DNA of 64,000 nucleotides from Lacihabitans sp. CS3-21. Its GTDB lineage: Bacteria; Bacteroidota; Bacteroidia; Cytophagales; Spirosomataceae. The stretch covers positions 1-64,000 of the forward strand of contig NZ_RJUD01000001.1 of assembly GCF_024343675.1 (NCBI RefSeq). Direction: 5' to 3'. The position numbers and the translations under genes are program-made. Under the pieces are notes generated by a model. It was not told where the DNA came from. It searched no databases and saw only the letters and a program-made list of their open reading frames with translations. Shown here one piece after another: positions 24,725 to 33,493 of this stretch. Each line of letters starts with the position of its first letter. The first letter of the stretch is position 1.

Positions 24725-26110
24725 TTAAAATTTCCTCAACGACCATACAGTATAGCTTTTTGAGGGCGTTTCTATAGTTGCTTTGCCTCTGTCATCGGTG
24801 GTTATAGTTTTGGCAGTGTTTTCAGAATAGTCATACAAAGTGGCGTTTTTAAATGAAGTAAAAACGTCTTGTTTTTTAGAAACAGTGCTGTTGTTTATGG
24901 CCACTACAAGGCCAGGTATTTTGCCTTCTCCAGAGCGTTGGGCTAAATAATATTCTACGTCAGCAAAAATCACGGAAAAATCGCCTTTGGCAAGTGTTCT
25001 ATTTATTTGAATAAGTCGGTCAAGCTTCCATTTGGGCAGTTGCACTTCATAATCGAGATAAAAAATACAAGGATAACCTGGATGCGTTAGAATGTAGGCG
25101 TAGGCCAAAAGTTTGTTTTCGGTACTGCCGATTCTGTTGGATTGATTGGTTTCTTTTTCCGTGTCGTGGTTGGTTACAAATGTCACTGCATTTTGTGGTG
25201 AAAGCTTGAAAAGGGCACTTTTGTCTCTCAGAAGTTTCAGGTTATTTCCGTCAAATGCCTGTTCCATGTTGTAGAATGCCGCAAAATCAAAAGCCTTTGC
25301 CCCAGTTTTATCTACCCAAGTTTTGAGATAATCGGCGTTACCATCCCAGGCTTCTAAAACTCCAAAGCCGCCCACTTCTTCCATCCAAGATTTTATGACC
25401 GAAGGATCAAATCCCTTGACATAATCAAATCTCCAGCCATCAAACTTCATGGTATTTTTGTAATATTTGGCCACCGATGAGTCTGATTTCCAGAACCATT
25501 TCTGTACATTGGCTTGGTCATGACAAAGGTCTTGTTCTTCAAAAAACAGTGCCTCTGCATCTTTAGAATGGTGGTCGTTTGGATGGAAATCTTTGGCTGT
25601 TCTAAAAAACCTGCCCGATTTTGGTCTGAAAAGCGTATAGGTATTCTTGTTTCTGTAAGTATTGAATTCTATAGAACCTCCACTATTGTGGTTCAAAACT
25701 ATGTCGGCAATTACCTGAATGCCAGCACTGTGTGCTGATGAAATCAGTTTCTCTAGTTCTATCCGAGAACCAAATCGAGTTTCCATTGTACCCATTTGGT
25801 CAAAATCACCAAAGTCGAAATAATCCATTGGATCATAGCCCATCGAAAAACCTCCTGACATGCCTTTCGAGGCCGGAGGAAGCCATATTCTGTCCACGCC
25901 CACTTTTTTCCAGGCGTCTATTCTTGTAGAGAGGGTATTCCACCAGTCACCCTTTGGTTCAACATCCCAATAAAAGCCCTGCATCATCACGCCACCCGTA
26001 TTTTCTACCAAATTCAAATCCATAGGAGCCGAACTCGAAGGTACATTTTCGGATTTTGAACAGGATATGAAAACAGTAAGAAATAGGCATAGAACAGCGG
26101 CTTTTTTCAT
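24725..26110 (-). CDS. Lipoprotein alpha-amylase, GH13
   Basis: A 461-residue alpha-1,4-glucan endohydrolase, probably anchored at the cell surface or periplasm as a lipoprotein: signal peptide ending FISC with lipidated C17. The catalytic barrel holds IADIVLNHNSGG (near 134), nucleophile D229 in WRFDYVKG, acid/base E253 in GVLEAWD and D316 in TNHDTEKE, the full GH13 triad. The start is the ATG at 26110, which gives a normal lipoprotein signal; a TTG-type start at 26146 would add 12 residues and fall inside the upstream hairpin. It lies behind a terminator-like hairpin after the susE-like gene, so its level is probably lower than that of susCDE. Confidence 0.92.
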   Translation of the reverse strand: MKKAAVLCLFLTVFISCSKSENVPSSSAPMDLNLVENTGGVMMQGFYWDVEPKGDWWNTLSTRIDAWKKVGVDRIWLPPASKGMSGGFSMGYDPMDYFDFGDFDQMGTMETRFGSRIELEKLISSAHSAGIQVIADIVLNHNSGGSIEFNTYRNKNTYTLFRPKSGRFFRTAKDFHPNDHHSKDAEALFFEEQDLCHDQANVQKWFWKSDSSVAKYYKNTMKFDGWRFDYVKGFDPSVIKSWMEEVGGFGVLEAWDGNADYLKTWVDKTGAKAFDFAAFYNMEQAFDGNNLKLLRDKSALFKLSPQNAVTFVTNHDTEKETNQSNRIGSTENKLLAYAYILTHPGYPCIFYLDYEVQLPKWKLDRLIQINRTLAKGDFSVIFADVEYYLAQRSGEGKIPGLVVAINNSTVSKKQDVFTSFKNATLYDYSENTAKTITTDDRGKATIETPSKSYTVWSLRKF

Positions 26111-26131
26111 GGAGTTTGTTTTAATAAAGTT

Positions 26132-26166
26132 TAAAAAAATCTGCACAGAAATACTCTATGCAGATT
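26132..26166 (-). terminator. Intra-operon hairpin terminator between susE-like and amylase genes
   Basis: Perfect 8-bp inverted repeat AATCTGCA/TGCAGATT (26138-26145 and 26159-26166, 13-nt loop), followed on the minus strand by a run of seven T. It sits 30 bp after the susE-like stop and 22 bp before the amylase start, so it should attenuate read-through into the two GH13 genes or stabilise the susCDE transcript end. Confidence 0.8.
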
Positions 26167-26195
26167 ATAATCAACCTATTACGAATTTCTTCGTG

Positions 26196-27527
26196 TTATT
26201 TTTTTGTAATTTTATATACAGGAGTTGACTTCGAAAAGTCTAAAATCACATCATATTTCCCAGCTAAAACTGCAATGTTTGCTCCACCAGCATCAAGTGT
26301 GCCATTAGCACCGTCGTCGCCGTAGTTTACTGACCAATCGGAGTTTGCTCTGAATTTTATTTCTCCTGTTTTAAGCGTTACATTTTGTGCAATCCAAACA
26401 CCTTTTGTGTCAAAATCTTTGGAGAAATTGCCAAAGTCAGGTGCGAAAGTAAAATCTGGAGTTGCACCCCAATCGTTGTATCCACTACCAACAATCCCCC
26501 AAAGATTTGTGATTTTTTCTACGGTCATTTTGTTTTCTTTGAAATTTACGGTGATCAAATAAGTGCCTTTTTTGGCAGCAACATTTGCTCCACCAGCGTC
26601 TATTGTACCGTTTCCACCATCATCACCATAGTTTACCGCCCAGTCAGAGTTTTGTCTGATTTTAAACTCACCATCTTTCAAGGTAACCACACCTCTCCAT
26701 TGGTCAGAAAAGGGATCATAAGTCAGTGGTGCATCTGGAGTTGCTCCCCAATCGTTGAAAGCACTTCCTACTAGTCCCCACGAATACTTTTCTACTTTTA
26801 CTGTAAGCTTTGCTGCATCAAAAGTTATTTTATATGTACCTGCTTTGCTAACAATATTTGCACCTCCAGCTTCAAGCGTTCCATTTGCTCCATCGTCACC
26901 GTAGTTTACTGCCCAGTCGTTATTTTTACGGATTTTAAACTCACCGTCTTTCAGTGTTACATAAGCCACAAACACCTCTGCCGAACTCGTTTTGTAGAAT
27001 GGAGCATCAGTAAAAGCACCCCAGTCGTTGTAGGCACTACCCACAACACCCCATGGAGAAGAAAGATCGAGTTTATCGAGATATGCGGTAGCTTTGAAAC
27101 CAGCCAATGGCGACGTAAGAACTACCGCATCGCTCAGTTTCGCTTGGATCTTTACATCCAAGTCAGCCGCTGCACCCGCTGCCAAACCTAGATTTAGCAA
27201 AATGCTATTCAGCTCTGCACCTTTGAAGGTTTTGGTTAAATCTTTTCCTGCACTGTAGCTGTACGCTTTTGAGAAATCTCCACCTTTTTTATCCAAAAGT
27301 ATGGTATAAGAGGGAGCTGCATCATAGCCAAATTCTGGCTTTTGCCAAGTAATTGTTAGAACAGTGTTCTCGGCAACATCTTTTGAAAGAACCACCGTTG
27401 GTGCTGACAGCGAAACTACTGGGGTGGCTCCTGAGTTGAGAACCGCCTGTATTTCGTCTTTTTCGCAAGAGGACATCAGAATCAATGTCCCTACGAAGAA
27501 TGCTATATTTTTAAATATTTTATTCAT
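26196..27527 (-). CDS. SusE/SusF-like starch-binding outer-membrane lipoprotein with three tandem modules
   Basis: A 443-residue lipoprotein (SSC with lipidated C21). After an N-terminal Ig-like SusE domain (about 35-150) come three modules of about 92 residues starting at W159, W250 and W343. Each begins WGxVGSxxNDWG and contains KxRxNxDWxVNYGDDGxNGTxxAGGAN; the conserved tryptophans are likely sugar-binding. The module resembles the starch-binding domains of SusE and SusF. The gene follows susD by 18 bp, is fourth in the locus, and is followed by a terminator. It should bind alpha-glucans at the cell surface and pass them to SusC/SusD. Confidence 0.88.
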   Translation of the reverse strand: MNKIFKNIAFFVGTLILMSSCEKDEIQAVLNSGATPVVSLSAPTVVLSKDVAENTVLTITWQKPEFGYDAAPSYTILLDKKGGDFSKAYSYSAGKDLTKTFKGAELNSILLNLGLAAGAAADLDVKIQAKLSDAVVLTSPLAGFKATAYLDKLDLSSPWGVVGSAYNDWGAFTDAPFYKTSSAEVFVAYVTLKDGEFKIRKNNDWAVNYGDDGANGTLEAGGANIVSKAGTYKITFDAAKLTVKVEKYSWGLVGSAFNDWGATPDAPLTYDPFSDQWRGVVTLKDGEFKIRQNSDWAVNYGDDGGNGTIDAGGANVAAKKGTYLITVNFKENKMTVEKITNLWGIVGSGYNDWGATPDFTFAPDFGNFSKDFDTKGVWIAQNVTLKTGEIKFRANSDWSVNYGDDGANGTLDAGGANIAVLAGKYDVILDFSKSTPVYKITKK

Positions 27528-27545
27528 TTTCTGAAAAATTAGTGA

Positions 27546-29150
27546 TTAATAACCTGTGTTTTGTGACAAATTGGTATTTACCGTACGTGCCTCAGCTGGA
27601 ATCGGGAACAACTTATATTTCGTATCAACCGCTCTACCCGCCATTACGCCACCTTTCCAAGGCCAAACATAAGTTGAAGTGGTAAGTTGGTCGAAACGAA
27701 TAAGGTCTGTACGACGGTGGCCTTCCCAATACAACTCACGAGCACGCTCATCTAGGATAAACTGAAGCGTAAGGCTATTTGCTGTGATGTTTCCTGAATT
27801 GTTTCCGTAGGCTCTTTCTCTGATCTTGTTGATGTAAGAAAGTGCAGTGGCATTGTCACCTGTACCACCTCTCAAAACCGCCTCAGCATAAATCAAATAC
27901 ATCTCCGAAAGACGGAAAATCGGGAAGTCAGTATCCACAAAATTACCTGTGATATCATTTCCTTTAGCTCCGGAAGTATAATTGTTGGTCCATTTTTTTA
28001 CATGAACGCCATTTTTAAAATTGCTGACATCATCAATTTCATTTTCCACTGGATCAATCTTAAATTTTGAAGTGGTGAAAAGAGCACGCTTATCATTTGT
28101 TGTAGTAGTATTGCCACTAAAAAACTTACTTGAAAGCCCTTTTGTTGCTCTGTACCCAGCCCAACCACTATTTACGCCAAAGTCTGGATAATCGTCGCCC
28201 GCGGCTGCATGTGCTAAGAAAGTCGTGTTTCCGTAACCCTGAGTTTTAAGTCCGTCGCAGTTGATAGCCCAAATAATTTCGCCAGTTTTGGTATGATTGT
28301 CTGCTTGAAAAAGTTCACTATATTTCGGAGTCAAAGCATAGCCAGCATCTATAACTTTCTTTGCATAAGCGGCGGCTTCTGTATTTTTCTCTGTTCCAAT
28401 ATATGTTTTGGCGTTTAAATACATTCTGGCCAAAAGTGCCTGAGCAGCACTTTTATCCACTCGTCCATAAACGGCAGTTTTGGCTGCCGGAAGTAAGTTC
28501 TCTACCTCCTTCAATTCTTTTTCTATATAGTTAAAAAGCTCAGATGAAGATTTTTCCACAGGCGTAACGCCTACAGCATCAGCTTCTGTCAAGAAAGAAT
28601 ATTTGCCAAAAAGATCCATGGCTGCCCAGTAGTTAAAAGCACGTAAGAATCTAACTTCAGCCACCGCATTTTTAATGTTGGTAGCGTTGGCTCCGGTGAT
28701 TCCTCTTTCGGCGAATTTGGCATCTGAAGACTCACGGATAAACTCGTTGATAAGGGCCACATTCCAGATCGGACGTGCATACATACCTTTGATAAACGGG
28801 TCAGTGCTGGTCCAAGATAGGTTATGGAAGTCTTTAATTGTTTGGTCATTCCAAGTCACCATGGCTTCGTCGGTTGGTAGCTCCTGCATATTGAAAAAGG
28901 GACGAATAAAGGCTATTTGTGAACCTTCATCAAGTCCAGTAATGTCAGGTTGACCACCTCCGCCAGTGTTTCCACCCACAGAAAGGGCTCCATATATTTT
29001 TGCAAGTACAGAATTGTATCCTTCTACACTAGAGTAGGCCTTATCTGGCGTAAAATCGTTCTGAGGAAACAAGTCGAGTTTGTTTGAACACGAAGTAATG
29101 AAGGCTGTCGTGAGCAAAGCAACTGAGAATTTTTTTAATATATTTTTCAT
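27546..29150 (-). CDS. SusD/RagB family nutrient-binding lipoprotein, starch SusD type
   Basis: A 534-residue surface lipoprotein that caps the SusC barrel and captures glycan. The signal ends ITSC with lipidated C21. The N-terminal TPR-like region and the conserved stretch MQELPTDEAMVTWNDQTIKDFHNLSW (in two parts around residues 88-112) are characteristic of the starch SusD subgroup, as are EVRFLRAFNYWAAMDLFG and the C-terminal FILDERARELYWEGHRRTDLIRF. It lies 25 bp after susC. Starch specificity is inferred from subgroup resemblance and from the amylases in the operon. Confidence 0.93.
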   Translation of the reverse strand: MKNILKKFSVALLTTAFITSCSNKLDLFPQNDFTPDKAYSSVEGYNSVLAKIYGALSVGGNTGGGGQPDITGLDEGSQIAFIRPFFNMQELPTDEAMVTWNDQTIKDFHNLSWTSTDPFIKGMYARPIWNVALINEFIRESSDAKFAERGITGANATNIKNAVAEVRFLRAFNYWAAMDLFGKYSFLTEADAVGVTPVEKSSSELFNYIEKELKEVENLLPAAKTAVYGRVDKSAAQALLARMYLNAKTYIGTEKNTEAAAYAKKVIDAGYALTPKYSELFQADNHTKTGEIIWAINCDGLKTQGYGNTTFLAHAAAGDDYPDFGVNSGWAGYRATKGLSSKFFSGNTTTTNDKRALFTTSKFKIDPVENEIDDVSNFKNGVHVKKWTNNYTSGAKGNDITGNFVDTDFPIFRLSEMYLIYAEAVLRGGTGDNATALSYINKIRERAYGNNSGNITANSLTLQFILDERARELYWEGHRRTDLIRFDQLTTSTYVWPWKGGVMAGRAVDTKYKLFPIPAEARTVNTNLSQNTGY

Positions 29151-29175
29151 TGTTTTTTCTTCTTTTTAATAATTA

Positions 29176-32175
29176 TCAAAAATCAAAGTTTAAACCAAAC
29201 GAGTAAACTCTTGGACGAGGATAAATGGTGTTGTCAACGCCCGATGCACTTGAGTTTTCAGGATCTAAACCACTGTATTTGGTAACAAAAAACACGTTGT
29301 TTACACTTGCATTCAAGCTTAAAGTAGTATTACCAAAAACTTTACCTACATAATATCCAACGTTCACATTGTCCAATCTGAAGAAAGAAGCATTTTCTAT
29401 GTAATAATCAGAAAGGTATCTGTTATTAAAGAAATTGGTTTTTGTTAGAAGCGTCGTGGCATTGTTGATCACCAAAAGTGGGTCTATCAAATTTCTAAGT
29501 ACTGATCGCTCTGACTGTAGGTTGTTGTATAAATAATTGCCCACCATGGCATGTCCAGAGGCACTAAAAGTAAACTTATTGTAGTTTAAAGAAGTATTTA
29601 CACCAAATAACATTGTTGGAGCGGGTTTTTGGAATAAATATCTATCCGCATCGTTAATCTGGCCATCCGTATTTCGGTCCACATAAACACCTTCAAGCGG
29701 TGTACCATTTTCGTCATATACTTGTTGAAAAACATAATAAGTATACGGCCATTGCCCAATGGCATGCAAGCCAATAGAGTTACCAGTTCCTCCCGAAATT
29801 CCACTAACAGGTATTCCTGTGAAATTAGGATCTTCTTGTTTACGTAATGCTGTGATTTTGGTATTGTTTTTTGTGAAATTGAATCCTAGATCCCAACGAA
29901 GTTTGTCTTTTTTGATAGGTGTAGTATTCAGCACAACTTCTACTCCTTTGTTGGTCAAACTACCCACATTGGTGAATAAGTTGATATCAAACGTAGAACC
30001 ATAGGCTACAGGAACTGTCGCCAATAAGTCTTTGGTGTCTTTTTGGAAAAGCTCCACTGTACCGCTGATTCTGTTGTTAGCAAATCCGAAATCTAAGCCC
30101 AAGTTTTTGGTAGTAGTAGTTTCCCAAGAAATGTTTGCATCAAAAGCCGCAGGACGGTAGAAAGTATAGAATTTATCACCGAATTGGTATTGGGCAGTTG
30201 CAGTACTTTGGGCATATCTGGCCATGTATGGATAATACTGTCCAAAATCTTGCTGTCCAGTCACACCGTATCCAACTCTAAGTTTCATATCAGAAACTAT
30301 TTTGCTATTTGAGAAAATATCGTCTCTAACTTTCCATGCCAAGGCTACAGCAGGGAAATAACCCACTCTTGTTGCTGGGGAGAATTTCGATGACGCATCT
30401 CTACGAATGGAAGCCGTGGCCAAATATTTTCCCATGAAGGTATAATTGACTCTTCCAAGATAGGAGTCCAGTCGATATTGTGGTTTATCTGTTGCAAAAA
30501 TAGGCTCGGTGCCAGGGATGATTGTTTTACCGTCAGCACTGTAGGCTGGGAAATTAAATACATTGGTTACAAAGTCCTGATAAGAGTGTAATGCCAACAC
30601 GTCTATTTTACTTTTTATGCTTGCAAGGTCTTTTTCATAGAACAAAGACACATCCCAAAGTTTGTTTGACTTGCCTTGTTTGTAGTCGGTTAGTCGTCCG
30701 TTTGTTAAATAGTTTGTAGCCGAAAGTGCATTAATCAAGTCTGTGCCACTACCTTTGGTGTTATCTAAACCAAGGTTGGTTCTTACATGCAAGTCTGGTA
30801 AGAATGGCAGTTTATAATCTAATTCAATATTTCCGATTAATCTATTTACAGTAGAAGTATTGTCACGTTGCTCCAGCAAACCTAAAGGATTAAACCCAGA
30901 AAGTTGTTTGTACTTGCCTTGGCCGTCTAACCATTGGTAGTATCCGCCGTATGGGTTATCGGTCATAACTGGTTTTGTGGGGTCCATTCTAAGGGCAGAG
31001 CCTATGGCTCCTTCATCTGCAAAACGGTTATTGGTATTAGCCAATTTTAGGTTAACATTAACTGCTAATGCATTGTCCAAAAACTTAGGGCTAAGATTGA
31101 TTGCGGCTGAGGTACGATTGAAATTGTTGGTTTTCAAGATACCGTTTTGATTAGAGTAACCCAAAGACACTCTAAATGGCACTTTTTTGTAAGTACCACC
31201 CGCACTTAAGTTATTGTCTGTACCCAAGGCCGTACGGAAAATCTGATCTTGCCAATCGGTATTTTCAGTTCCTAAAAGGTTTTTATAAGTATTGTCACCA
31301 GTTTTGGCAGCTCTTGCAGTGATTATTTCTCTTACCTGATCTCCTGTAAGTACATCTACTTTTGTAAATACCTCACTGGCCGAAACAGCGGTATTAAAAT
31401 TGAAAGTTGGCTTACCCGAAGTGCCTTTTTTTGTGGTGATAATAATAACACCATTTGAAGCTCTTGAGCCATAAAGGGCTGCCGCTGAGGCATCTTTCAA
31501 TACTGACATACTCTCTATATCATTTGGATTGATGGTGTTCAGTAGGTTGGCTGAACCAGCAATGCCATTTCCTTCTACTGGTATCCCGTCTATTACAATC
31601 AAGGGGTCGTTGCTGGCGTTTAATGAGGCCGTACCTCTGATACGGATTGTGCTACCTCCGCCGGCAGAACCACCACCACTAGTTACCTGTAAACCAGCCA
31701 CTTTACCTTGTAGCAACTGCTCTGAAGATTGTATGTTTCCTTTTTGAAAATCCTTAGAATTTATCGCTATTACAGAACCCGTAAGATCAGCTTTTTTACG
31801 CGTACCATAGGCTACCACCACAACTTCTTCCAGCAACTTGGAGTCGTCTACCAAAACTACGTTGATAGCTGTTTGAGTTCCTACCAATACCTCTTTGCTG
31901 GTTTTTCCAATAAAAGAATATACCAAAATGGCTTGGTTATTCGGAACAGCAATGGAGTAGTTTCCACTCAAGTCAGTTTGTGTACCGACGGTTGTTCCTT
32001 TTACTGACACCGTCACACCAATCATTTCTGATTTGTCTGTGGCATCGGTCACCTTGCCCGTAATAGTTTTTTGGGCAAAAGCAACATTTCCAAAAATCAT
32101 CAACAAGAAAACAGCAAAGATGCCGAAGCCGGAAGTTGATGACCTTAAATTTCGATTGCGTTTGTTTTTTTGCAT
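29176..32175 (-). CDS. SusC/RagA family TonB-dependent outer-membrane transporter
   Basis: A 999-residue TonB-linked glycan importer. The signal peptide (ending NVAFAQ near residue 35) is followed by a carboxypeptidase-like regulatory domain (KTITGKVTDATDKSEMIGV), the TonB box region EEVVVVAYGTRKKADLTGSV, a plug with IRIRGTASLNASNDPLIVIDG and SMSVLKDASAAALYGSRASNGV, then the 22-strand barrel ending in aromatic F-D-F. It pairs with the SusD 25 bp downstream. The GH53 gene ends 33 bp upstream, so all are probably one transcript. The inner-membrane transporter for the released sugars is not in the window. Confidence 0.95.
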   Translation of the reverse strand: MQKNKRNRNLRSSTSGFGIFAVFLLMIFGNVAFAQKTITGKVTDATDKSEMIGVTVSVKGTTVGTQTDLSGNYSIAVPNNQAILVYSFIGKTSKEVLVGTQTAINVVLVDDSKLLEEVVVVAYGTRKKADLTGSVIAINSKDFQKGNIQSSEQLLQGKVAGLQVTSGGGSAGGGSTIRIRGTASLNASNDPLIVIDGIPVEGNGIAGSANLLNTINPNDIESMSVLKDASAAALYGSRASNGVIIITTKKGTSGKPTFNFNTAVSASEVFTKVDVLTGDQVREIITARAAKTGDNTYKNLLGTENTDWQDQIFRTALGTDNNLSAGGTYKKVPFRVSLGYSNQNGILKTNNFNRTSAAINLSPKFLDNALAVNVNLKLANTNNRFADEGAIGSALRMDPTKPVMTDNPYGGYYQWLDGQGKYKQLSGFNPLGLLEQRDNTSTVNRLIGNIELDYKLPFLPDLHVRTNLGLDNTKGSGTDLINALSATNYLTNGRLTDYKQGKSNKLWDVSLFYEKDLASIKSKIDVLALHSYQDFVTNVFNFPAYSADGKTIIPGTEPIFATDKPQYRLDSYLGRVNYTFMGKYLATASIRRDASSKFSPATRVGYFPAVALAWKVRDDIFSNSKIVSDMKLRVGYGVTGQQDFGQYYPYMARYAQSTATAQYQFGDKFYTFYRPAAFDANISWETTTTKNLGLDFGFANNRISGTVELFQKDTKDLLATVPVAYGSTFDINLFTNVGSLTNKGVEVVLNTTPIKKDKLRWDLGFNFTKNNTKITALRKQEDPNFTGIPVSGISGGTGNSIGLHAIGQWPYTYYVFQQVYDENGTPLEGVYVDRNTDGQINDADRYLFQKPAPTMLFGVNTSLNYNKFTFSASGHAMVGNYLYNNLQSERSVLRNLIDPLLVINNATTLLTKTNFFNNRYLSDYYIENASFFRLDNVNVGYYVGKVFGNTTLSLNASVNNVFFVTKYSGLDPENSSASGVDNTIYPRPRVYSFGLNFDF

Positions 32176-32208
32176 CTTGAAATAAAGTTTAAGTTAAAGT
32201 ATAAAATA

Positions 32209-33333
32209 TTAAAAAATCGGTTTAAAAAATTTAAAAACAGGCAATGCTTCATTGCCATTATCTGCATCAAAAAATGAAGCGTTTTCCCAATGTGAACCTG
32301 TACCCCATTGCGTTTTGCAACTGCTAGAAATCCAGGCAGGTTCCCAATAAATTACGCCTTCAGCCCCCACATTTTTGCATCTTTTTACGAGATCAACCAT
32401 AAAACTCAGCTGACCTTCAGGTGATATTGGATAATTTTTTAGGGCTGCATCTGCCCCAAGCATATTGTTTGCTTTGTCAAATTCTTTTGCAGTGTAAGGA
32501 TAGCCCGTTTCTACTATCATCACTCGTTTACTGTAGGTGTTTTTCAGTGTTTTTATGGTGTTTTCCAGCTGGTTCAAATCATACTTGGACCATTTGGGAT
32601 AATAACTCAAACCAACCCAGTCGTAGTTTTTTACCTCAAATTGGTAGGCGTCTTTAAACCAAGGTTCGGCGTTTTCGGGCTGAGCTACGTGTAACATCGT
32701 TTCTACTTTCAGGCTGTTGGTTTGGTTAAAAAAACCTACTGCTTCTAAACCTTTGTTGAGCAAGAATGCATTGCGTTTCCAATTTATAGGACCGTTGCTG
32801 GCCGAATCGGGATGTTGAATGATACCGATATTGGTCTCATTGCCAATTTGGACCATTTCGGGTGTAAGACCTCGGGACTTTAAATAACTGAGAGTTGATA
32901 AAGTGTAATTATAAACGGAGTCACCAAGGGTATTTAGGTTATTTATTTTTTGCCAAGCTTTAGGCATAATTTGTTTGGAAGGATCGGCCCAGTTGTCGGA
33001 ATAATGAAAATTTAACAAAACCGACTGACCAGCATTTTTGGCTCTTTTCAGTGACTTCTCCACATCGGCAAGTGAGGAATATTTGTTAAACTCTGGTGTG
33101 TGCCAAAGACGCAATCTTATAAGGTTTGAACCTCTTTGGGCAAAGTATCCATAAGGTTCCACTTTTTCACCTTTTTCTCTATAAATTCCGCCACAATCTT
33201 CAAGTTCATTTACATAAGAAAGATCTGCACCAAGATAAAAACTAGGCTTAGGGCTTGCCATTTGACTGCAACTGTTCAATGACAAAGCTGCCATTAAAAC
33301 TAGTAATGAAAATTTGGCTTTTGGACTTTGCAC
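32209..33333 (-). CDS. Lipoprotein endo-beta-1,4-galactanase-like enzyme, GH53
   Basis: A 374-residue GH53 family (clan A) enzyme, by family an arabinogalactan endo-beta-1,4-galactanase. The signal ends LNSC with lipidated C22. The acid/base E166 lies in VQIGNETN and the nucleophile E275 in VMIVETGYP; the N-terminal GADLSYVNELEDCGG and the C-terminal GVIYWEPAW are also family features. The start is GTG, since the first ATG (M14) would destroy the signal peptide. It is the first gene of the starch-type locus, preceded by a -7 box. A galactanase among amylases is unexpected, so either the glycan is mixed or this member acts differently. Confidence 0.9.
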   Translation of the reverse strand: MQSPKAKFSLLVLMAALSLNSCSQMASPKPSFYLGADLSYVNELEDCGGIYREKGEKVEPYGYFAQRGSNLIRLRLWHTPEFNKYSSLADVEKSLKRAKNAGQSVLLNFHYSDNWADPSKQIMPKAWQKINNLNTLGDSVYNYTLSTLSYLKSRGLTPEMVQIGNETNIGIIQHPDSASNGPINWKRNAFLLNKGLEAVGFFNQTNSLKVETMLHVAQPENAEPWFKDAYQFEVKNYDWVGLSYYPKWSKYDLNQLENTIKTLKNTYSKRVMIVETGYPYTAKEFDKANNMLGADAALKNYPISPEGQLSFMVDLVKRCKNVGAEGVIYWEPAWISSSCKTQWGTGSHWENASFFDADNGNEALPVFKFFKPIF

Positions 33334-33359
33334 CTTTTTTATTTAAGTATTTTGAGATG

Positions 33360-33367
33360 CAAAGGTA
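33360..33367 (-). promoter_or_regulatory. -7 promoter box TACCTTTG of the starch-type locus
   Basis: TAnnTTTG match on the minus strand, 26 bp before the GTG of the GH53 gene and downstream of the AraC-hybrid terminator, so the locus can be transcribed independently of its regulator. No clear -33 TTTG is seen. Confidence 0.5.
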
Positions 33368-33460
33368 TAGGTCAGAAAAATAGACTTCGCCCCATTTTGT
33401 ATTTTTCTAATAATTTTTTGTTTGATACAATGGTTTGAATATTAGAACCTTACGAAAATA

Positions 33461-33493
33461 AAAAGTGCCGATTTATAAAATGGCACCTTTTTT
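33461..33493 (-). terminator. Terminator after the AraC-hybrid gene, possibly bidirectional
   Basis: Stem GTGCC-(G bulge)-ATTT / AAAT-GGCAC with a 3-nt loop, flanked by AAAA on one side and TTTTTT on the other, so a T run follows in either direction. It directly follows the stop codon of the AraC hybrid on the minus strand. Confidence 0.8.
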
